The notes under the pieces were generated by a model. The model saw only the letters and a list, made by a program, of their open reading frames with translations. It had not been told where the DNA came from and did no database searches. This document shows positions 8,058 through 17,100 of a DNA stretch of 64,000 nucleotides, piece after piece. The DNA is from CAWAHD01 sp963781785 (GTDB lineage: Bacteria; Planctomycetota; Planctomycetia; Isosphaerales; Isosphaeraceae), in assembly GCA_963781785.1 (NCBI GenBank), contig CAWAHD010000002.1, forward strand, positions 2,604,001 through 2,668,000. Direction: 5' to 3'. Position 1 is the stretch's first letter. Each line of letters begins with the position of its first letter. The translations under genes and the position numbers were made by a program.

Positions 8058-9716
8058 CTAATCATTTGCGTACAGGGCTTCGAGCCGTTCGTGGGCCGCG
8101 ACAAGTCCCCCCGGGTAGTCCGTCCTGCCTCCGAGGACCTCGATGTAGCACGCTGAATCGCCCTTGGCGGCCCTGAGCAGCGCGGCGTCGAGCTCACCGT
8201 GCGTGCTGACTTTCGCCGTGAACCAGCCCTGGCAGCCCAGGGCGGCGGGCAGGGCGTGATAGTTCCAGGGGGCGAGGTCGTTGTAGACCCAATCCGGATC
8301 CGCCTCGAGCGCTCGCTCGACCATGTACCCGTCGTTGTTGAGGACAAAGATGATCGGCTTGAGCCCGTAGCGTCCCATGGTCCCGATGGCGGTAGCGGTC
8401 ATCTGGTGCGAACCCTCCCCGGTGAAGAGGACGGTTCGTCGCGATGAATCGGCGAGGGCGATACCCAGCGTCGCCCCGGTGGCCCAGCCGATCGAACCCC
8501 ACAGTGGCGCACTCTGTGTCTCCGCGCCGTCGGGAAGTGGAAGCGGGTAGATACCTGAACTCGAGCTGCCGCTCTCGAGGACGATCCGATCAATTGGCTT
8601 GAAAAAGTCTCGATATCGGGGGTACATCGTCACCGCGGTGATCGGGTCGCTTGGTTTGCCGCCCGGTTTTGCGGGAACCTCTCTGGGCGGTGCCGAGTAC
8701 CCGAAGTTCTTACGCACCGAGCTGGTCAGCATCTCAAAGACATCGCCCATCCGGACAGGATTGAAGATTCGGTTGCCAATCCGGACGTAATCGACCTCGA
8801 TGGTAACCAGATTCTCGGGCGAGAGCCTGCTGGAGTAAGCGGCCGTATTGATCTCGTTCAAGTTGACCCCGCCGGCGTCGATGACTAGGTCAGCACCCTC
8901 GATTGCTTCGAGCAGGTTGGGGGACGACCCGGCTCCGGAATAGGTCCCAACGAATTGAGGGTGAGTCTCCGAAAGGACTCCTTTGTCCATCGACATCGCC
9001 GCAAATGGACAGCCAAGTGCCTCGATCAATGCCTGGAGCCTGCTCTGAAGCTTGAACCGCGAGACTGTGTAGGCGGGAAGCACGGCCACTGATCGTGCGG
9101 CCGTGATCCGCTCCGTGATTGCTGCGACGGCCTTGGCGAGGTCGGGACCGCTGGCGGGCTTCGGGTACGGGACCGGGTCGGAGGCCGCGACCGGTGTGAC
9201 GGCATAGTCGGAGGCGACGAGGATGTAGGCGGGCCGGCTCTCCGCCCGAGCCGTGGCGATCAGCCGCTCCATTTCGTGGGCGCAGTTGTCGGGAGTGATC
9301 ACCGCCGAGACGCACGCCGCCTGCGCCGAGATGTTCGCGAAGTTCTGGAACTCCCCGTCGCCGAGCGTGTGGTGGATGATCTTGCGGACTCGCTGGTTGC
9401 GCATCGTCGGCATGCCGACGAGGTGGAAGACGCACGACCGCTCGGCCTTGGCCCCCATCACGCCGTTGAGCGCGGACAGCTCGCCGACGGCATACGTGGT
9501 CAAGAGCATCGAACAACCCCGCACGCGGGCGTAGCCGTCGGCCGCGTACGCGGCGTCCAACTCGTTCGAGCAGCCGATCCAGCGGATCGCCTCGCTCCGC
9601 GCGACCGCATCGTTGAGTTTGAAGGCGAAGTCTCCCGCAACGCCGAAGCAGTCGGTGATCCCCTCACGTGCGAGCCGCCGGACGATGTAATCGGCGACAG
9701 TTAGTTGCTTACTCAT
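8058..9716 (-). CDS. Thiamine-diphosphate-dependent 2-oxoacid decarboxylase (pyruvate/indolepyruvate type)
   Basis: The product is 552 residues, the usual length for pyruvate or indolepyruvate decarboxylases, which convert a 2-oxoacid to an aldehyde and CO2. The activating glutamate lies in SNELDAAYAADGYAR (about residue 52), and the catalytic His-His pair in KIIHHTLGDG (115-116) separates this group from acetolactate synthases. The ThDP/Mg motif starts GEGSHQM near residue 430 and ends with LNNDGY. The preferred oxoacid cannot be read from sequence. The protein is cytoplasmic and normally tetrameric. The gene lies 88 bases downstream of an acyl carrier protein gene on the same strand and is intact. 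Confidence 0.9.
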   Translation of the reverse strand: MSKQLTVADYIVRRLAREGITDCFGVAGDFAFKLNDAVARSEAIRWIGCSNELDAAYAADGYARVRGCSMLLTTYAVGELSALNGVMGAKAERSCVFHLVGMPTMRNQRVRKIIHHTLGDGEFQNFANISAQAACVSAVITPDNCAHEMERLIATARAESRPAYILVASDYAVTPVAASDPVPYPKPASGPDLAKAVAAITERITAARSVAVLPAYTVSRFKLQSRLQALIEALGCPFAAMSMDKGVLSETHPQFVGTYSGAGSSPNLLEAIEGADLVIDAGGVNLNEINTAAYSSRLSPENLVTIEVDYVRIGNRIFNPVRMGDVFEMLTSSVRKNFGYSAPPREVPAKPGGKPSDPITAVTMYPRYRDFFKPIDRIVLESGSSSSGIYPLPLPDGAETQSAPLWGSIGWATGATLGIALADSSRRTVLFTGEGSHQMTATAIGTMGRYGLKPIIFVLNNDGYMVERALEADPDWVYNDLAPWNYHALPAALGCQGWFTAKVSTHGELDAALLRAAKGDSACYIEVLGGRTDYPGGLVAAHERLEALYAND

Positions 9717-9804
9717 CGGATCTCTCCCTTCGTCTCTGAATAACGGGGCGTGGGCGGTGGACTACGAACGTGCTACCTTTCGCGACGACATGAGTCTCCG
9801 CTGC

Positions 9805-10290
9805 TCACTCAGCAATGCTTGCAGGATAGTGAGATATTGCTGTCGGCTCCGCGGCAGATTGGTGTGAGGCCGGGACGGGAACATCGTATTGTGCTTGGCC
9901 GTTTCCACGGAGCTTCCACGTGATGAAGCTCGTCAAGAGCTCGACGGTGAACAGGTCATCGACCCGGTTCAACTGACGATCATACTCCAGATCCCTGAAG
10001 TTGGCGTAGGGCATACGGAGGCGGAGCGCGGTCAGGCCATCGTCGGTCAGTTGGCCGTCCCGGGCGAAAATCGGGTCATCCGGGAAGATGGGGTCCGGGA
10101 ACAACTCGTTGCGCTCGATCTTGACGCCGAATTCACGCTCCAGCCGGAACATGATATCCAGGAAGTCGATGGACTCCGCCCCCAGGTCTCCTTGCAAGGT
10201 GGCGGAGGGGATGACGTCGTCTTCCTCGACACCCAGCGATTGCACCAGCACTTTCGTGACCCGCGCATGGAATTCGTTTGCGTCTGGCAT
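9805..10290 (-). CDS. Long-form acyl carrier protein
   Basis: The ATG at 10290 gives about 161 residues. The phosphopantetheine site is DLGAESIDFLDIMFRLE, with Ser40 as the attachment residue. It is twice the length of a housekeeping ACP: after the four-helix core comes a planctomycete-type extension with ELFPDPIFPDDPIF, a short TDDGLTALRLRMPYA motif and VDDLFTVELLTSFITWKL. Such ACPs are dedicated to specialised acyl chemistry and not to bulk fatty acid synthesis. The gene is upstream of the decarboxylase and downstream of the alpha/beta-hydrolase in the same direction, so the three may form an operon with an unusual aldehyde or acyl product. Confidence 0.85.
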   Translation of the reverse strand: MPDANEFHARVTKVLVQSLGVEEDDVIPSATLQGDLGAESIDFLDIMFRLEREFGVKIERNELFPDPIFPDDPIFARDGQLTDDGLTALRLRMPYANFRDLEYDRQLNRVDDLFTVELLTSFITWKLRGNGQAQYDVPVPASHQSAAEPTAISHYPASIAE

Positions 10291-10394
10291 GGTCTGGTCC
10301 CTTCTCGACAAATGGAAGCGAAAGAAAGGCAGCCACGGTTGGCGTGGACCTGCTTGGCGGTCCACTGTCCGTCACAAGGTACGCAAGGATCGTG

Positions 10395-11456
10395 TCAGTT
10401 CCGCGAACTCTGCTCTAGAAGGGGAGTGGCGTGCTCCATCAGGATGCGTCTGACCTCTTCAATCACGGCGGGATGGTTCACACAAATGTGCAGGCCGTGC
10501 ACGAGCAATTCCGAGGCAACGCCGTCCATATGCGAGCTCGAATAGGGAACGATCCCGTCGGTGCCGTCGGGCTGGGGTGGGTCACGAAGGTCCGCGATGA
10601 CCGAATGGGAGCGGACCGAAGTATCAATGCCCAGCTCACAGAGTCTCAAGAGGAGCGGGTGCCCCGGGGCAAGCTCGCCGGCGCTCGTCGCGAGGTCGCC
10701 GCGGAATCCGGGAGCGAACATGTCGGGGTCGTTGTGCGACAAGAGCACTTCCTGGGCTTGACGGAACCGGTTGTGCCGCCAGCAGAGCCGTGTACCAAGC
10801 TCTCGAAGGCGGCCGCTGGCAAGTGGGCTGCCGCGATGGGGGGTCGCGATGAAGATGACCCGGCGCACCTCTGGCACGGGGGTGTAGAAGAATGCCTGTC
10901 GCAGGGACCGGCATTCCGCGGTCGGTTCGATGACCTGGTCGATTGGACGCGCACAGACAGTCTGCCAGAGCCGCGGTCCGCCGCTCTGGACCATCATCTT
11001 CGCCAAGATGCCGCCAAGGCTGTGGCCCACGACGACCATTCGGTCGAAGGCCGCGTCCGTGAGATCGGGGTCAAAGACTCGACGCGTCCGCCGCAGGGAC
11101 TGCCGCAGCAAGTGGGCCGAGTAGGGGATCGAGTCCCCGCTCGCGTAGCCCACGGTCCAGAATTGAAACCTTGTCCGGAGTGCAGGGTCGGCCTCGAGGC
11201 CCTCGATCATCCGGTCCCAGTTCCGCGGGCTGCCCCAGAGACCATGGATAAAGACGACAGGGACCTTGCCTCGCTCATAGGGCTGGCGCGTCTCGAGCCG
11301 GCCTCGGTCATGCTCCGGCAGCTCATCGCGCAGCAGCAGCGCGGTGGTCCGATCAGAATTGATCGCGACCGCGGGCAAATCACCGGCCGCACTGAGTGAG
11401 GTCAAGAAGAGCACCACTCCGGCTGCCCAGGAGCAACGAGTCACGGTGATCATCAA
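10395..11456 (-). CDS. Exported alpha/beta-hydrolase (lipase/esterase-like)
   Basis: The product is 353 residues with an N-terminal signal sequence (hydrophobic core WAAGVVLFLTSLSAAG) for export. The oxyanion motif is VVFIHGLWGSPRNW and the nucleophile is Ser146 in VVVGHSLGGIL. Acid and base candidates are Asp in DGTDGIVPYSS and His in VHGLHICVNH. The fold is like that of triacylglycerol lipases and PGAP1-like hydrolases, so an ester or thioester substrate is likely, though it cannot be specified. It leads a possible run with the ACP and decarboxylase genes; the gap to the ACP start is 104 bases. Confidence 0.85.
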   Translation of the reverse strand: MMITVTRCSWAAGVVLFLTSLSAAGDLPAVAINSDRTTALLLRDELPEHDRGRLETRQPYERGKVPVVFIHGLWGSPRNWDRMIEGLEADPALRTRFQFWTVGYASGDSIPYSAHLLRQSLRRTRRVFDPDLTDAAFDRMVVVGHSLGGILAKMMVQSGGPRLWQTVCARPIDQVIEPTAECRSLRQAFFYTPVPEVRRVIFIATPHRGSPLASGRLRELGTRLCWRHNRFRQAQEVLLSHNDPDMFAPGFRGDLATSAGELAPGHPLLLRLCELGIDTSVRSHSVIADLRDPPQPDGTDGIVPYSSSHMDGVASELLVHGLHICVNHPAVIEEVRRILMEHATPLLEQSSRN

Positions 11457-11510
11457 GATGCCCTTCGAGGTGTCGTCGTTCCTCGGTTCGAGACTATAAC
11501 CGCTCTCACT

Positions 11511-11750
11511 ATGACTAAGCGTGACAACGAGTCACCGAGCATGGCCCGGCCGGCTGACTCGGCCATCGAGGCGATGATTCACGGACAAGCGAGGGGTGAA
11601 GCAACGACTGTGCCGGAGGTGGGAGGTGGACTTTCGTGGCAGTCGGCTGATCGCCGGACCGATGCTGATATTCTCCGCCATTTCACGGCAGCGGAGGCGG
11701 AGTTCGACACGCTTCAGAGAAAGTGGCGGGCGACTGGAGAATCGACCTGA
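11511..11750 (+). CDS. Small hypothetical protein
   Basis: The ATG at 11511 opens 79 residues. The C-terminal third is an amphipathic, charged helix (ADILRHFTAAEAEFDTLQRKWRA). It is divergent from the hydrolase gene and 54 bases from its start, so a shared promoter region is possible. No family is recognised, and a chance reading frame cannot be excluded. Confidence 0.3.
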   Translation: MTKRDNESPSMARPADSAIEAMIHGQARGEATTVPEVGGGLSWQSADRRTDADILRHFTAAEAEFDTLQRKWRATGEST

Positions 11751-11953
11751 GGTGGCAACTTATTTGCCCGGTTGATGGGAACATTTACGCATTCCGCGGA
11801 TCCTGTCGGAAAGAGTGGTTGCGGCCGGGAATCGGAGGAGTGTGCTCTAAGAGGGTCTCCACCAACCCGCATTGCCTGTCCTCCCTTGTCCTCTCCTCGC
11901 CTCTTTTCTTCCTCCTGACCCCTTTTCTTCCTCCCGCCTCGAGCCATCAATGA

Positions 11954-13939
11954 TCACGCCGGGGGACCAATGGGTGTTGTGGAAACGGCTCCTGGCCCCG
12001 TTCCGTCTCCCATCAGAGTAGGACGCAGTTGCGGACCCGGCTCCGACGCCGGTGGTGGTGCTGGCCGTTGCGGACCCGGCTCCGACGCCGGTGGTGGTGC
12101 TGGCCGTTGCGGACCCGGCTCCGCGCCGGGTGGTGGAGGCGGTTGCGGACTCGGACCCGACGCCGGTGTTGAATACGGTCCCGGAGCCGTTTCCGCCCCC
12201 GGTGGCGGAAGCGGTGGCAGACCCGTTTCGGCCCCCGGTGCTGGAATTGGTTGCGAACCCGTTTCCGCCCCCGGTGTTGAATACGGTCCCGAACCCCTCG
12301 CCGCCGAGGGAGTTGAAGGCGGTGCCGGACCCATTGCCGCCGCCGGAGTTGAAGATGGTCCCGGACCCATTGCCGCCGCCTCGCTCGCCTGTAAGCGTCG
12401 TAAATGCTTCTTATGCTGAGATCGCAGCGAATCCAAGATGGGCATCGGCAACAAATAAGCGCCGCCGCCGAGGGCTTGATAGGTGTTTACGATGGCAGAT
12501 AGTTGCTCGCTTTTGGTGTCGATCAAGTCCCTTATCCCGTCAAATAGTTCGTTCTGGGCGGTTAGCACGTCCAAGTAGTCGATCGGAACTTCGCCCACGG
12601 GAAGCTGATCGCGGGGGAGCTGCCAAAGAAAGGTGGCGGCTGCGACTGCTGCCTCGAGCGCTTGCACCTGCTGCCTCTTGATCTCGATGCTCGTGCCGTA
12701 GTTCTCCACCTTGGCCATGCGGTTGAAAACCTCGGTGAAGGCGTTGATGACGACACGCTGGTAGTGGTAGACGGTTTGCAATTGCTTGGCGCTGGCGCTC
12801 AAGTAGTCGGCCTTGATCGCTTTGAAGTTGATCACCGGCCCGATCGCGCCAGCAGCGATATTGCCGACCAAGGCTTCCGGAGTAAGGAACAGATACCTGA
12901 AATTGAAGGCCTCGTAGCCAACGCTCCCGGTGATGGTCACCACAGGAAAGAAGCGAGCCCGGGCGACCTTCACGTCGAGCCCGGCAGCCGCCAGCTCGCG
13001 CTCAGCTTGGCGGATGTCGGGTCGGTTCAGAAGTAGCTGGGAGGGCACTCCCAGGCTCAGCGAGTGCATTTTCAGATCGATGAAGTTCACAGGCGTGCGC
13101 GTCACAGTCTGCGGGAAGCGACCGAGGACGAAGTTGATACGGTTCGCGGTCTGGATGATGTCCTGGTTAACGATCAGCTTCTGGCTCTGGTTCTTGCGAA
13201 CCTCGGCCTGGAACCGCTGGACAGGCATGTCGGTGCCACGGGCTGCTCGCATCCTGGCCGAGGCCATCTCGAGGCTTCGCTCCTGAAGCTCGATGATTCG
13301 ATTCAGATTCGCAAGTCGTGCGTCGAGCGCCATGAGCACGTAATAATTCTCGGCAACCTCTGCGACCAGACGGGTCACAAAGTAGTTCCGCTCTTCAGTG
13401 GCGGCGAGCACGCGCTGCGCTGCGGCGTCCCTGGCATTGCGTAACTGCCTCCAGATGTCGATCTGCCAGAAGAGGTTGGTGCCGAGGAGGAAGTTTCCGT
13501 ACGGATTAGGTATAAACATCCCGGGGCGAAACGGGTCGTCGAGTAGGCCGGCTCCCTCAGGCGAGAAGCTACTGGCTTTGTTAAACGACGGGCCGCCCCC
13601 GGCAGTGACGAACGGAAGGTATGCCCCTCGCCGCGCCAGAACCTCGTTGCTGGCGATCTGGATGTTCTCATTCAGGATCCTCAGCTCCTGGTTGCCGGCC
13701 AGTGCCTGGTCGATCAAGCCCAGAAGCACCGGATCATTGTAAAATTCTTCGATCCGAACCTCAGCCGAGTTGTCCGGGCTGATCGGTCGACTGAAGTCTT
13801 CCGGCACGGGCGGTGCCGGATTCGGCTTACGGAGATTGGGAATGCAGGACGGCTGAACCAGCAGTAAGCCGCAAACGATCGCCATCGCGATAGCGCGCTG
13901 CTTAGGCTTTGTGTTCGACAAGCTCGCGAGCCCATTCAT
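11954..13939 (-). CDS. RND efflux outer membrane factor (TolC/NodT-like lipoprotein) with Pro-rich tail
   Basis: The ATG at 13939 gives about 661 residues. A signal sequence ending near Cys32 (LLLVQPSC) suggests a lipoprotein. The body has the outer membrane factor pattern: EEFYNDPVLLGLIDQALAGN, QIASNEVLARRGAYLP, the repeated helical half with RPDIRQAERELAAAGLDV, ARARFFPVVTITGSVG, and the final YQALGGG. OMFs trimerise into outer membrane and periplasmic tunnels that join an RND pump through an adaptor. Here the normal end is followed by about 140 extra residues rich in Pro, Gly, Ala and Glu with short repeats, not usual for the family. It is the last gene of the efflux locus, after the pump. 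Confidence 0.9.
   Translation of the reverse strand: MNGLASLSNTKPKQRAIAMAIVCGLLLVQPSCIPNLRKPNPAPPVPEDFSRPISPDNSAEVRIEEFYNDPVLLGLIDQALAGNQELRILNENIQIASNEVLARRGAYLPFVTAGGGPSFNKASSFSPEGAGLLDDPFRPGMFIPNPYGNFLLGTNLFWQIDIWRQLRNARDAAAQRVLAATEERNYFVTRLVAEVAENYYVLMALDARLANLNRIIELQERSLEMASARMRAARGTDMPVQRFQAEVRKNQSQKLIVNQDIIQTANRINFVLGRFPQTVTRTPVNFIDLKMHSLSLGVPSQLLLNRPDIRQAERELAAAGLDVKVARARFFPVVTITGSVGYEAFNFRYLFLTPEALVGNIAAGAIGPVINFKAIKADYLSASAKQLQTVYHYQRVVINAFTEVFNRMAKVENYGTSIEIKRQQVQALEAAVAAATFLWQLPRDQLPVGEVPIDYLDVLTAQNELFDGIRDLIDTKSEQLSAIVNTYQALGGGAYLLPMPILDSLRSQHKKHLRRLQASEAAAMGPGPSSTPAAAMGPAPPSTPSAARGSGPYSTPGAETGSQPIPAPGAETGLPPLPPPGAETAPGPYSTPASGPSPQPPPPPGAEPGPQRPAPPPASEPGPQRPAPPPASEPGPQLRPTLMGDGTGPGAVSTTPIGPPA
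12028..12137 (+). repeat. 39-bp tandem repeat in the OMF tail
   Basis: Two exact 39-base copies (12028-12066 and 12067-12105) are followed by a third, degenerate copy. The unit encodes thirteen residues of the Pro-rich C-terminal extension of the outer membrane factor (PASEPGPQRPAPP in register), so length changes keep the frame. It is a simple in-frame minisatellite, likely to vary between strains. Confidence 0.85.
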
Positions 13940-14127
13940 CCGCCTCGTCCTTGTAATTTTCACCACGGAAGGGATTCGGCCACCCGCCGGCGGAAGCTGA
14001 AACGACCACCAAATCTCGGGCGTCATGACCCTCCCGGTGAGGATTGAGCCTCGTGCCGCCGGCGTGGCAATCGTCTCGGACGCGGACGTTCCTCGATCGA
14101 GACGGAGCCCCGAGTGGACACGAGGGC

Positions 14128-17100
14128 TTACGACGGGAAGCGGGCGGATTTAGGAAGCATGCCCGATTCCGGACCGGGCATCGCCCCGCGGACGATCTGC
14201 GAAATGATTATCGTCCATTGTCTAGCTGATTTTCGTCGAACCGTCAAGCCCGGGTGAAGGGCGCCGATCGGGGGGACAGGATCACGGCCAGCGGCAGAAT
14301 GAAACTCGAAGACCAGACAGCGTGGCCGTCGGCAAAGAGGCACGGTGATCAGGTGCTTCTCATGACTCGTGTTCGTTGTGCCCATCCTCTTCGTTGTACT
14401 CAACAGCCTCGCTGAAAGGGACATGCGTCTCGTCCTTGAGGAGTTGCGCCCGCCGTCAAGCTGGGCGAATAAATAATAAAGGCCAGGAATGATCAAGACT
14501 CCGACGACCGTGCCGACGAGCATGCCGCCAGTTCCCGTGGTGCCGATGGTTCGGTTGCCGATCGCCCCGGCGCCGGTGGCCACGACGAGCGGAAGGAGAC
14601 CAGCGATGAAGGCGAAGGAGGTCATCTGAATCGGCCGGAAGCGCAGTTTTGCGCCTTCGACGGCCGCCTCCTTGAGAGACACACCCTCCAGCCGCCGTTG
14701 GACTGCGAATTCCACGATCAAGATCGCGTTCTTGCCGAGCAGACCGACCAGCATCACCAGACCAATCTGGGCATACACGTCGTTAGCCAAACCCAAGGCC
14801 TGCAGGAATAGGAAAGAACCGAAAAGCCCCACCGGCAGCGACAGGATCACGGCCAAGGGCAGGATAAAGCTCTCGTACTGCCCGACCAGCACGAGATAGA
14901 CGAAGGCGACGACGATGAGGAAGATAATAACTGCCTCATTCCCCTTTTTTGACTCGTCATAGGCCAGACCCGACCAGCCGACGTCGAAACCGGGAGGCAG
15001 CGTCTCAATGCCGACCTCCTTGATCGCTTGGATGGCTTGACCGGTGCTGTAGCCGGCAGCCGGCGCGCATTGAATGGAGGCGGAGGTGTACAGGTTGTAC
15101 CGGGTGATCTCATTCAAACCCAGCTTGTTTTGTAGCGTCATGAACGCGGAGTAGGGGACCATTTCCCCTTTGTCGTTCTTGACGAATAGGTTGCTCAGAT
15201 CCTCTGGGTAGCGCCGGAACTCCGGCTTGGCCTGGACGAAGACCTTGTAGAACTGATTGAAACGAATGAATCCCTGCTCCCAAGTGCTGCCAATGAGAAT
15301 GTTGAGGCTGTCCATCGCTGCCTTGATCGACACGCCCTTCTGCATGGCCACGTCATTGTTGATGAGCAGCTCGTACTGCGGGTAGTTGGCGGCGTAGAAG
15401 GTGAACAGGTTCGTCACCTCCTTACGCTTTTTCAGGGCGGCCATGAACTTATCGGTCACTTCTCCGAGATACTTGTAATTAGCGGAGAACGTCTTATCGA
15501 GGACGAGCATCGAGATACCCCCGGCGGTGCCGAAGCCGGGAACCGCGGGCGGTTCAAAGAACTCGAGCTTGACGTTGCTCATCTGGCGGCATTTGTCTTC
15601 GAGATCCACGATGATCTGGCGTGCGGTCCGCTTGCGCTCGGCCCAGATTTTCAGGTTGATGATGCAGGTTCCCGAATTCGAGCCGCGGCCTTCGGTCAGA
15701 ACTTCATAACCGGCCAACGAGGTCACGGAGGTGACTTCCTGGATCTCCTTTGCGATCTCCTCGAGCTGCAGGGATTTGGCGTTGGTGTACTCGAGCGTGG
15801 ACCCGGGAGGCGTCTGGAGGACGGCGTAGATGATGCCCTGGTCCTCGAGCGGGATAAAACCCGTCGGGAGGTGCGTGTTGACAATAACGATACCGGCGGC
15901 AAAGCCCCCGACGACGGCCAGGGTCAGCGTACGGCGCGTGGCGATCCGCCGCACGATCGCGGCATAACCGCCCGTGACCTTCTCGACGGCGCGGTCAAAA
16001 GGACCCCGCACAAAGGGCAGAAGAATGAGCAGGAGGCCAGCCGGCCCCCACAACTCATACGCCAGATACGTTATTCCGCCCAAGACCAAAAGCCCTCCCA
16101 GCGCAAAAAGCAGCTTGACTTCCAGTCGGCGCGGCCTTTCCCCATTGCTCGTGTGGGAGTCAGTGCCGTTGTCGCTCGTGTGGGGGTCAGTGCCGTTGTC
16201 GTTCGTGTGGGAGTCAGTGCCGGGGTGGCTGTGGGGCTTCAAGATCATCGCACAGAGTACGGGCGTCAGCGTCAGGGCCACCAGACCGGACAGAATGATG
16301 GACGTGGCCATCGTGATCCCGAACTGGCGGTAGAAGGTGCCGACCGCCCCGGGAATGAACGTCACCGGAACGAAGACGGACGTCATCACGAGGGTGATGG
16401 CAATGATCGCGCCTGAGATCTCGTGCATGACCTCCCCGGTTGCCCGATAGGGTGAAAGATGCTTCGCGGCCATCTTGGCATGCACGGCCTCGACCACCAC
16501 GATCGCATCGTCCACCACGACACCGATCGCGAGAACCATTGCAAAAAGTGTGATCAGGTTGATCGAGAGGCCCATCAACCGCAAGACAAAGAACGTCCCG
16601 ACCAGCGACACCGGAACCGCGAGTGTCGGGATCAGCGTGGATCGTAAATCCCCGAGGAACATGTAGACCACGAGAGACACCAGAATGAACGCCTCGAGCA
16701 GGGTGTGCAGCACCTTATCGATCGAGGCGTCCAGAAACTTGGAGACGTCGTAGGCGAATTCGTAGTTCATTCCGGGCGGGAATGATTCCTTCTTGATCTG
16801 CTTGAGTTCCTCCTTGATCGAGTCGATGACCTCGGCGGCGTTGGAGCCGGGAGCCTGCTTGAGGACGATGGACGCCGCGGGATTGCCGTTGATGTCCGAG
16901 TAAATATCGAAGAACTGTGGACCCAGCTCCACCTGGGCGACGTGACTGAGCCGCAGGATCTCCCCGTCGGGATTTGCTTTCAGAATGATGTTTCCATACT
17001 GCTCTGGCTTGTTATAACGCCCGATATAGGTCAACACGTACTCTTTTGATTGCGACGTCTTCCCTGTGGCCTGGCCGAGTCGTCCGGGCGAACCAATCAT

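Noticed and set aside
16147..16227. Tandem repeats as a regulatory or CRISPR-like array
   Set aside because: They are in frame inside the pump gene and encode a repeated peptide.
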